Source of the DNA: Sandaracinomonas limnophila
Lineage (GTDB): Bacteria; Bacteroidota; Bacteroidia; Cytophagales; Spirosomataceae
DNA: 64,000 bases
Reading direction: 5' to 3'
Assembly (NCBI RefSeq): GCF_004005965.1
Contig: NZ_SACY01000001.1
Location: 682,001-746,000, forward strand
Position numbers and translations under genes: made by a program
Notes under the pieces: model-generated
Told to the model about the DNA's origin: nothing
What the model saw: only the letters and a program-made list of their open reading frames with translations
Database searches by the model: none
Shown: one piece after another, positions 57,278-64,000 of the stretch
Numbering within the stretch: the stretch's first letter is position 1
Layout of the letters: every line of letters begins with the position of its first letter

Positions 57278-59509
57278 TTAGTTGATTTTTAAACGTGTAC
57301 CTAAATAAAACATTGACCCCGTAACCGGCCCCCAAACCATTGTGGCATCAAATCCAGATGAAAAGGGACTATTGGCATACATTACTGGGTTTTCTTGCTT
57401 AAAATTAAACATATTTTCGGCTCCTACATACATTTCCCACTTTTTAAATTTTCGACTAACTTGAGCATAAGAAGTGGAAAAGGCAGGCGACTGATTATTC
57501 AAAAAGAAATCAGCATTTTGAGATAAATGTAGTGTACTTGGAATTCTCCTCGGACCATTCCATTGGAAGGTGTAATCAAACTTCCATTTTTCGTAAGGAG
57601 TATAATAGGAAACATTCACCAAAACCCTTTCTTTGTTGATAAATGGCTTTTGCAATCGGACAATATCCCCATAATCTAACTTATAATCTGCCTGAACATC
57701 TTGAATTCGATAAGCGACTTTTACATCCATTCGCTTGATTGGACTATAATTCAACTCCAATTGTAAGGAATTTGCAAAAGATTTACCAGGACTCTTGTAG
57801 ATATAAATCGCATGGGCCGTTTCCATATCCAATAGCCATTGTTGCTCAAAATTGGTTTGATAGGCATCTAAAACAAGATTTACTTTTCTATTATTCACAA
57901 AAAAATCATAACTCAAACTACCTCCTGTATTCCAAGCGATGTCCATGGGTGAACCTGAACTCAAAGCAATGTTTAGACTTCTTTGATTGGCAAAAAATCC
58001 AAAATTATCCGCAAAGAAATTCACTCGCCTCCAACCTTTTCCGCTCGAAAAACGGAAAATTAAATTCTCATTGATATCCCATTTCAAGTGCATCCTTGGC
58101 ACCCATTGTGTCCCTAACTGGTTATGAAAATCAAGTCTATTGCCTAAAATGAAGGTAAACTTTTCGGGATAAGTGTACGTATATTCATAGAAAATACCCG
58201 GCACCACTTCTCTCCTGTCCAAAATTTGACCCACATAACTTTCCTTAAAATTATCTAACAAAAAGCTTCCTCCTGCACGCCAGGAGTGATTGGTGTTGCC
58301 AATGATAGACTGATAAATCAAATTGGCGTAAAAACTTTGCTCATTTCCAATGTAATTTCGAGTTGCGAAGTAGGACAAATTATCATGATTATACCCATTT
58401 AAAATTAATCCAATCCCCTTGTAAGGTTTATCAGGAAATAGACGAGCAATTTTAGCAAAACCCTCTATCCGATTCGTTTTACTTCCAAAACCATAAATTA
58501 AATTTCTATCTGAACTATTGGCATAAAAATTCTTTTGTCCAGCCAATCGATCTTCATATAAAACATTTATCCCACCCTGCACCATCCAAAGATCCGATTT
58601 ATATTTCCAGCGATTCAACAAATTCACTTGTTGGTACAAGGGAACATCTAAAAATCCATCCCCGTTACCATCAAAACGATAGGCCTGAGAGGAATAATGG
58701 GCAAACCAACCTGTCGACAAATGATTATCAAATTTCTTTGCCCCTTGCTGATTCACCTCAAAACGGCCTTGGGAGTTCGTGTAAGTATTCAAATAGTACT
58801 TATCTGTTGTATCCGGTTTTGCCAATTCAACATTTATGGCCCCGGCAATCGACTCATACCCATTCACCACAGACGATTGTCCCTTCGACAAATCAATCGA
58901 TTGTATCCAGGTTCCGGGTAAATAATTTAATCCATACGTAGTTTTTAAGCCACGAATAGAAGGCATATTTTCGGTATTGGTTTGCACATAAATGCCCGAC
59001 AAACCCAACAATTGGATTTGTTTGGAACCCGTTACTGCATCGTTATAATTTACAGAAACAGAGGCATTCGTTTCAAAACTTTCCGACAAATTACAACAGG
59101 CTGCCTTTGCCAAAGTTTTTACGGTTAAAACCTCTGTTTGCAAAGGCGATGTTCTGTCGTGAGGAGATGAACCTGCATAAACCACCACTTCTTTCAATTC
59201 TTTTTCCAAAGGCATTAAATGCACATGAATAGGTTTATTTGTAGGCACAAAAAGTGAATCTGTTTGAAAACCTGTGTAAGAAAATCGAAGAAATCCCTGA
59301 AATCCCTGAAGATCCAAGGTGAACCTTCCTTCCTTATTAGTTACTGTACCCTTTTTTAATTGGGGATGATTAACCACTGCCCCAACTAAATCGGCCATAT
59401 TTCCTTGGGCATCAAGGCTCATCACTCTGCCAGAAATTACTTGTGCTTTACTATCTAAATTAATTGCTAGGTATAAGAATAACCCAAGCAAAATGCTATA
59501 AAATTTCAT
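57278..59509 (-). CDS. TonB-dependent outer-membrane receptor, probably metal-related
   Basis: 743 residues: signal peptide, a CarboxypepD_reg-like domain (VISGRVMSLDAQGNMADLVG ... GTVTNKEGRFTLDL), a plug (VLTVKTLAKAACCNLSESFE ... LSGIYVQTNTENMPSIRGL ... GAINVELAKP) and a 22-strand-type barrel with aromatic-rich strands ending FYLGTRLKIN. The plug has the CC pair seen in receptors linked to copper genes. HMBD and HMA genes follow directly and a HYC_CC_PP gene precedes it, so uptake or handling of a copper complex is the likely role, by inference. Confidence 0.88.
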   Translation of the reverse strand: MKFYSILLGLFLYLAINLDSKAQVISGRVMSLDAQGNMADLVGAVVNHPQLKKGTVTNKEGRFTLDLQGFQGFLRFSYTGFQTDSLFVPTNKPIHVHLMPLEKELKEVVVYAGSSPHDRTSPLQTEVLTVKTLAKAACCNLSESFETNASVSVNYNDAVTGSKQIQLLGLSGIYVQTNTENMPSIRGLKTTYGLNYLPGTWIQSIDLSKGQSSVVNGYESIAGAINVELAKPDTTDKYYLNTYTNSQGRFEVNQQGAKKFDNHLSTGWFAHYSSQAYRFDGNGDGFLDVPLYQQVNLLNRWKYKSDLWMVQGGINVLYEDRLAGQKNFYANSSDRNLIYGFGSKTNRIEGFAKIARLFPDKPYKGIGLILNGYNHDNLSYFATRNYIGNEQSFYANLIYQSIIGNTNHSWRAGGSFLLDNFKESYVGQILDRREVVPGIFYEYTYTYPEKFTFILGNRLDFHNQLGTQWVPRMHLKWDINENLIFRFSSGKGWRRVNFFADNFGFFANQRSLNIALSSGSPMDIAWNTGGSLSYDFFVNNRKVNLVLDAYQTNFEQQWLLDMETAHAIYIYKSPGKSFANSLQLELNYSPIKRMDVKVAYRIQDVQADYKLDYGDIVRLQKPFINKERVLVNVSYYTPYEKWKFDYTFQWNGPRRIPSTLHLSQNADFFLNNQSPAFSTSYAQVSRKFKKWEMYVGAENMFNFKQENPVMYANSPFSSGFDATMVWGPVTGSMFYLGTRLKIN

Positions 59510-59556
59510 TTCAATATCGTTTTAAAAATTTAAAAATTAATAAAAAAATATTGGCA

Positions 59557-59976
59557 TCAAATTTGAAAAACTTTTAGAAAAGATAGGTGAATTTTAAGCG
59601 ATTGTAAGACCTCTAATTTTCTTAAAAAACCTCTAAAATTAGAATTGAATGATTTTTTAGTAAAATAATTTTCAAAAAATTGTATATTTTTTATAAAATT
59701 TTGAAATATTTTTTTCTCTTGAAATTTCTTTTCAGCAAAAGAATTTAATTTCAATAAATGTTGGTCAATTTTACAACATGATTGTTTCTCAAAATGCTTC
59801 GTAAATCCCTCATTAATAGACTTTTGAGGCATTTTGCAGCATTTCTTCAGATCATTGTATTGTACCTTTTTTGCCCCTGTAATTAAACAAGTAGAAACAG
59901 ACCATGCAAGCCCTATTTGGCAGGTAAAAAGCCAAAAAGCTAGAAATAAAACAAGAAATCGTTTCAAAGCTTGCAT
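59557..59976 (-). CDS. HYC_CC_PP-like small exported protein
   Basis: 139 residues from the ATG at 59976, giving a signal peptide (RFLVLFLAFWLFTCQIGLAW). Cysteine pairs follow (KKCCKMPQKS and EKQSCCKIDQHL). This matches HYC_CC_PP-type proteins, which accompany TonB receptors and copper genes in Bacteroidota. A longer frame opens at 60021 directly beside the divergent protease start, but would place the signal peptide internally. It precedes the receptor by 47 nt, as the first gene of the metal operon. The cysteines probably bind metal. Confidence 0.7.
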   Translation of the reverse strand: MQALKRFLVLFLAFWLFTCQIGLAWSVSTCLITGAKKVQYNDLKKCCKMPQKSINEGFTKHFEKQSCCKIDQHLLKLNSFAEKKFQEKKIFQNFIKNIQFFENYFTKKSFNSNFRGFLRKLEVLQSLKIHLSFLKVFQI

Positions 59977-60021
59977 AGAAATTAAACGTAAAATTACTAA
60001 ATTTAGTTTCAAATTAAACAT

Positions 60022-61647
60022 TTGAAAAACTTACTACTATACGTTTTCTTAATTTTATCAACTTATACTTCCTTTGCGCAGGACAAGTATCGCTACCTCG
60101 TCCTCTTTAAAGACAAATCAAATTCGCCCTATTCTTTAAGCCATCCGGAGGAATTTTTAAGTGCCAAATCAATTCAAAGACGACAAAAAAATCAGGTTGC
60201 TTATAATGAACAAGATATACCCGTAAACTCTACCTATTTAAAGGAATTAAGTCAATTAGGTGCCAAAATTATCTATCCCTTAAAATGGATTAATGGTGCA
60301 CTGATTCAAATAACTCCTAGTTCTAAATCAAAAATATTGGCCAACGAACATGTCAAAGGATTTTATTACCCTTTTGCCATCGATTCTTCAGTTGTGACCA
60401 ACAATAGCCTTCCCGCCACCGGAACTCAAGAAAAAACGGGTTCAGGAACAGAGGTTTACGGCACAGGAACCACCCAAATTGTACATATTGGACTAGACCA
60501 CATGCACAATGCAGGAATCAAGGGTGATAATGTGTTGGTTACACTTTTAGACGATGGTTTTACGAATGTTCCAAGCCTTTCCGGATTAAAAAAAATCATC
60601 GACGAGAAAAAAATCATTGCCACTTTAGCTACCACCCCCGATCGAAAATCGGTATTTGAAAAAGGAAGTCACGGCACCAATGTGTTGAGTGTAATGGCCA
60701 ATTATTCAGAAAATAACCTAATTGGAGGAGCTTATAATTCCTATTTTGCTCTAGCACAAACAGAAGAAAGTGAATGGGAAAAATTGGTAGAAGAGGTAAA
60801 TTGGCTACGTGGTGCTGAATGGGCCGATAGTTTGGGGACAGACGTCATTCAATCTTCCTTAGGCTATACAGAGTTTGATTTACCTTTGTACAATCATACC
60901 TATGTACAAATGAATGGCAATACGAGTATTGCCACAAAAGCTGCCAATTGGGCAACAGATAAAGGTATTATTTGTGTAATTAGCGCCGGAAATGAAGGAA
61001 CAAGCACTTGGAAATACATTTCTGCACCGGCAGATGCTGTAGACATTTTAACTGTTGGGGCAGTGAGTTCTAGTTTGTTGAAAATCGGATTTTCAAGTTA
61101 TGGTCCCTCTTCTGATGGACGAATTAAACCAGATATTTGCGCCTTGGGTACAGGGGTAAAAGCCCTACAAATTGATGGCTCCTATGAATTTTTGAGCGGC
61201 ACCTCCTTTGCAGCACCTTTGGTAAGCAGTTTAGTTGCCGGACTCGTGGAACAATTTCCCAATGAAACTGCACAAAAAATCAAATTAGCGGTTAAAAAAT
61301 CGGCAAGTTTATACACTACACCGAATAACAATATGGGGTATGGCGTTCCATCGTATGAAAAAGCAGTTGAAATTTTAACCCCTATTTTGGCGACAAAAAA
61401 CAATTCCGAATCAGATTTCAAGGCATATCCTAATCCGGTAGAAATAGGAAGTAGCTTTCATTTAAGTAGCTCCATTGCAGGAGAGTATTCAGTTAATATC
61501 ATCAACACAAACGGTCAAATTCTGCAAAATTTCAATTGGCAGGGAGAAGAAAAAAATATTTCTTTAGGACCAATTGCCCCTGGCAAGCATTTTATTCAAA
61601 TAAAATCTGCATCTTTGCTTCGAATAATTCCAATTATTGTTTATTAA
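60022..61647 (+). CDS. Exported S8 subtilisin-like protease with C-terminal sorting-like domain
   Basis: 541 residues: signal peptide (NLLLYVFLILSTYTSFAQ), an inhibitor-like propeptide, and a subtilase domain with the catalytic triad D177/D178 (TLLDDGF), H217 (KGSHGTNVLS) and S395 (SGTSFAAPLV). The C-terminal 75 residues (FKAYPNPVEIGSSFHLSSSI ... GKHFIQI) resemble a type A domain of type IX secretion, though the usual basic end is replaced by IPIIVY. The start is TTG at 60022; no ATG is nearby. It is divergent from the metal operon with no spacer. Confidence 0.88.
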   Translation: MKNLLLYVFLILSTYTSFAQDKYRYLVLFKDKSNSPYSLSHPEEFLSAKSIQRRQKNQVAYNEQDIPVNSTYLKELSQLGAKIIYPLKWINGALIQITPSSKSKILANEHVKGFYYPFAIDSSVVTNNSLPATGTQEKTGSGTEVYGTGTTQIVHIGLDHMHNAGIKGDNVLVTLLDDGFTNVPSLSGLKKIIDEKKIIATLATTPDRKSVFEKGSHGTNVLSVMANYSENNLIGGAYNSYFALAQTEESEWEKLVEEVNWLRGAEWADSLGTDVIQSSLGYTEFDLPLYNHTYVQMNGNTSIATKAANWATDKGIICVISAGNEGTSTWKYISAPADAVDILTVGAVSSSLLKIGFSSYGPSSDGRIKPDICALGTGVKALQIDGSYEFLSGTSFAAPLVSSLVAGLVEQFPNETAQKIKLAVKKSASLYTTPNNNMGYGVPSYEKAVEILTPILATKNNSESDFKAYPNPVEIGSSFHLSSSIAGEYSVNIINTNGQILQNFNWQGEEKNISLGPIAPGKHFIQIKSASLLRIIPIIVY

Positions 61648-61658
61648 ATCCTATTTTA

Positions 61659-62765
61659 ATGAAAAATAGAATCTTATCCTTGGACATCTTCCGTGGACTT
61701 ACCATTTTCGGAATGATATTAGTGAATAACAACGGAAATGGAGAATACTCTTATGCTCCGCTTTTACATGCCAAATGGCATGGATTCACACCAACCGATT
61801 TAGTTTTCCCAAGTTTTTTATTCATCGTTGGGGTAGCTATTCGACAAGCCTTTAAAAATTTTGATTTTCAATTAACGCCCAGTTTGCGAAATAAAATCAT
61901 TAAGCGAACTTTGCTTATTTTCTTGGTGAATTACATCATATTTTATTTTCCATTCACCAATTTTGATATCCATAAACTGCGTTATTTAAACGTTTTACCC
62001 AGAATTGCGCTCAGTTATTGCTTTGTTTCCTTCTTAATTTTAAAAACCCCAAGCAAGTATTTAACCTATATCAATGTAGGTATTTTGGTCGTTTACTGGT
62101 TCATCCTATGGATGTTTGGAGACCCGGGAGTACCCTATGAATTAGCCACCAACGCCATCGGAAAATTAGACATATTCCTTTTTGGTCCCGACCACCTGTA
62201 CCACGGCAATGGTATTCCATTTGATCCAGAAGGACTTTTGAGCACCTTACCTGCCCTATCTACTTGTTTATTTGGTTACCAAGTGGCCTTATTTTTAGAC
62301 GAAAAGAAAGACAAAAAAGAAGACGTTTTGTTAAACCTATGGATTTGGGGTATACTTTTAATTATGCTGGCATTAGCCTGGAACAGTGTTTTCCCCATCA
62401 ATAAAAAAATATGGAGTAGCTCATTTGTGTTATTATGTGCCGGATTAGATATGCTACTTTTAGGGACAATTTATCACCTTGTAGACGTAAAAGGCAAAAC
62501 ACTTTGGAACGAGTTCTTTCTTGTTTTTGGCAAAAATGCCATCTTAGCCTATGCCTTTTCAGAAGTCTTAGCCATTCAAATGGGTCATTTCATGTTACCT
62601 TCAGGCGATAGTGAAATCAACTCATCCGACTGGCTCTATTGGCACGTTTTTGAACCCCTTTTCGGCAAATACAACGGCTCCCTGGCCTATGCCATTTCCT
62701 TCGTTTTAGTTTGCTGGAGCTTCTGTTGGGTGTTTTATAAGAGAAAGGTGTTTTTGAAATTATAA
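61659..62765 (+). CDS. NagX/HGSNAT-like membrane acyltransferase (DUF5009)
   Basis: 368 residues from the ATG at 61659; earlier in-frame ATGs lie inside the protease gene. It starts ILSLDIFRGLTIFGMILVNN, then LLHAKWHGFTPTDLVFPSFL, the signature of heparan-alpha-glucosaminide N-acetyltransferase relatives, with a conserved His. Ten or so membrane helices span the remainder. Relatives acetylate amino sugars across the membrane; the Bacteroidota members are mostly uncharacterised. It lies 11 nt after the protease stop and faces the ROK kinase gene. Confidence 0.87.
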   Translation: MKNRILSLDIFRGLTIFGMILVNNNGNGEYSYAPLLHAKWHGFTPTDLVFPSFLFIVGVAIRQAFKNFDFQLTPSLRNKIIKRTLLIFLVNYIIFYFPFTNFDIHKLRYLNVLPRIALSYCFVSFLILKTPSKYLTYINVGILVVYWFILWMFGDPGVPYELATNAIGKLDIFLFGPDHLYHGNGIPFDPEGLLSTLPALSTCLFGYQVALFLDEKKDKKEDVLLNLWIWGILLIMLALAWNSVFPINKKIWSSSFVLLCAGLDMLLLGTIYHLVDVKGKTLWNEFFLVFGKNAILAYAFSEVLAIQMGHFMLPSGDSEINSSDWLYWHVFEPLFGKYNGSLAYAISFVLVCWSFCWVFYKRKVFLKL

Positions 62766-62811
62766 GTTATGGGTTATGGGTTATGGGTTATAACTCATAA
62801 CTCATAACCCA
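62766..62811. repeat. Inverted heptamer array at convergent gene ends
   Basis: Three GTTATGG units are followed by three CATAACT/CATAACC units, so the array can fold into a long hairpin and may terminate both genes. It reaches into the ROK gene: the last codons (Gly-Tyr-Glu-Leu) and the stop of that gene are made of repeat units. Confidence 0.75.
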
Positions 62812-63712
62812 AAACCGCTGCCCCAAACACCCCCGCGCTATCTCCCAGTATTGGCTTGACAATCGGTGTGAGCACTTCGCCTGAATTGAAAATATATTTT
62901 TTGATGCGGTCGTACCCAATGGTGTATAGCTCGTCTATGTTGCCTACTCCGCCTCCAATGACAATCACGTCGGGATCCATCACGTTAATAAGCGTTGAAA
63001 TGGCCCTACCAAAATATTCAAACAAACGCTCCATGGTCGCCATGGCAAATTCGTCGGAATTGTTTCTATAAGCCTCCACTATTTCCTTCATGTTCTTCTC
63101 TTGCCCCGAAATCTTTTGGTAATAATCTTGCAAGGCCGGACCCGAAATTACTTGCTCCACACAGCCCGACTTCCCGCAGTAACAGTCCACTCCTCCTTCT
63201 TCCAAAATATTGTGTCCCCACTCGCCTCCAATGCCATGTAATCCATTGATAATTTTATTGTGCGCTACTAATCCACCGCCCACTCCCGTACCCATAATAA
63301 TCCCAAATACAATCTCGGCTTTGGGATTCACTTGGGGAGCCGCCCCAAGCAAAGCCTCCGCCAAAGCAAAACAGTTGGCATCATTGGCTAATTTCACAGG
63401 ACAAGCTAAAATCTCCTCCAAATCTTTTGCCAAGGCCTTTCCATTCAAACATTGCGTATTACTGTTTTTCATGGTTTGAGTGGCCGGATTCAAGACCCCT
63501 GGAGTTGCAAATCCAACTCGCTGTGGTTTTTGTTGGAAAAATTCAGTAGCCTGATCTACCAGCTTTTTTATTTGCCCTAAAATATGTTCGTATCCTTTGG
63601 CCGATTCAGTGGGCAAACGCTCACGAAATAAGACATTTTTCGGATTTTGTTTGTCCAAAACCGCCAATTCAATCTTGGTACCTCCTAAATCTACTCCCCA
63701 AAGTAATTCCAT
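62795..63712 (-). CDS. ROK-family sugar kinase (glucokinase-like)
   Basis: 305 residues. The ATP-binding loop LLWGVDLGGTKIELAVL opens the protein; the ROK zinc motif reads GHNILEEGGVDCYCGKSGCVE (His plus three Cys) and the sugar site includes NDANCFALAEALLG. VIVIGGGVGN is the second phosphate loop. It phosphorylates glucose or a related hexose. I start at the ATG at 63712, 1 nt after the RsgA stop; an ATG at 63730 adds six residues and overlaps that gene. The C-terminal end is encoded by the heptamer repeat. Confidence 0.88.
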   Translation of the reverse strand: MELLWGVDLGGTKIELAVLDKQNPKNVLFRERLPTESAKGYEHILGQIKKLVDQATEFFQQKPQRVGFATPGVLNPATQTMKNSNTQCLNGKALAKDLEEILACPVKLANDANCFALAEALLGAAPQVNPKAEIVFGIIMGTGVGGGLVAHNKIINGLHGIGGEWGHNILEEGGVDCYCGKSGCVEQVISGPALQDYYQKISGQEKNMKEIVEAYRNNSDEFAMATMERLFEYFGRAISTLINVMDPDVIVIGGGVGNIDELYTIGYDRIKKYIFNSGEVLTPIVKPILGDSAGVFGAAVLGYEL

Positions 63713-63713
63713 T

Positions 63714-64000
63714 TTATCTTCTGTTATCATGGTTTTCCATCATACTTAAATAGCTCAAATAACGAGAAACAGCAATTTCTCCTGTTTCCATAGACCGAAT
63801 AACGGCGCAGCCTGGTTCTTTAATGTGTCGACAATTGTTAAACTTGCATTCCCCCAACAAGTCACGCATTTCAGGGAAATAATGGCTCAATTCTGCCTCT
63901 TCAATGTCCAATAAACCCATTTCATTAATGCCGGGACTATCAATTAAAAAAGTTCCTTCTCCTAACTCCCACATCGTTGCATAGGTAGTCGTATGCACTC
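63714..64000 (-). CDS. rsgA: Ribosome small subunit-dependent GTPase RsgA, C-terminal part
   Basis: Only the last 95 or so residues lie in the window; the frame continues past the right edge. HTTTY and FLIDSPGINEMGL are the switch I region and a G3 motif (DSPG for the usual DTPG) of the circularly permuted GTPase. The zinc domain CKFNNCRHIKEPGCAV has the C-x4-C-x-H-x5-C ligands specific to RsgA. The protein helps 30S subunit maturation. It lies directly upstream of the ROK kinase gene on the same strand. Confidence 0.92.
   Translation of the reverse strand, partial: VHTTTYATMWELGEGTFLIDSPGINEMGLLDIEEAELSHYFPEMRDLLGECKFNNCRHIKEPGCAVIRSMETGEIAVSRYLSYLSMMENHDNRR

Overview
The window looks like a chromosome segment of an AT-rich Bacteroidota bacterium, most likely a freshwater Cytophagales relative; the genus cannot be fixed from the sequence. 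Signs are TonB receptors with carboxypeptidase-like regulatory domains, an exported subtilase with a C-terminal sorting-like domain, TANNTTTG-type promoter boxes, twin-arginine-like leaders on oxidoreductases, and HYC_CC_PP, DUF6132 and DUF4268 proteins.

Region 1 (1 to about 10,640) is an accessory defence island, nearly all on the minus strand. One apparent operon carries a half-size HsdS, a small repeat protein, HsdM, a metallophosphoesterase, an AbiE-like regulator/nucleotidyltransferase pair, a full-length HsdS and two tandem class III nucleotide cyclases; the last runs off the left edge. No HsdR is visible. To its right are three small genes (one frameshifted) and a PD-(D/E)XK-type DUF4268 protein. 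The island ends at a 3'-terminal fragment of a tRNA-Thr gene (10639-10680), which looks like the distal attachment site of an integrated element.

Region 2 (10,740-24,600) holds an exported regulatory-domain protein, a small HTH protein, a PhyH-type oxygenase, an IorAB-like molybdenum hydroxylase, an exported M24 peptidase, a TetR-controlled ABC/HlyD/TolC export system whose ATPase lacks key motifs, and a ModF-like double ATPase.

Region 3 (24,845-36,850) is sugar, polyol and lactone metabolism: two TIM-barrel isomerases, a ThuA protein, a 1,051-residue multi-domain cytochrome c dehydrogenase, a serine hydrolase, an NAD(P)HX dehydratase, an alditol-oxidase-like flavoprotein, a GH43 glycosidase and a Gfo/Idh dehydrogenase.

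Region 4 (36,847-41,655 and 49,232-54,995) is a reduced-sulfur programme: a Crp/Fnr regulator with a cysteine pair, TauE exporter, persulfide dioxygenase-rhodanese fusion, rhodaneses, two YeeE/YedE sulfur transporters, a TsdA-like thiosulfate dehydrogenase, sulfide:quinone reductase, DsrE protein, methyltransferase, thioredoxin and a rhodanese-thioredoxin lipoprotein. Three CRP-like palindromes lie at nearly the same distance from promoter-like boxes and suggest one regulon. Between these blocks sit a mutagenic SOS cassette (DnaE-type polymerase, DinB, S24 repressor) and Tex.

Region 5 (54,987-64,000) has a SRAP protein, lipoprotein MsrB, a copper/metal operon (HYC_CC_PP, TonB receptor, HMBD and HMA proteins), a subtilase, a NagX-like membrane protein, a ROK kinase and the end of RsgA.

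Many intergenic gaps hold degenerate 7-bp or 16-bp tandem arrays and short palindromes with 6-7 bp arms and three-base loops. Two gaps, 22 kb apart, share one composite element in opposite orientation.
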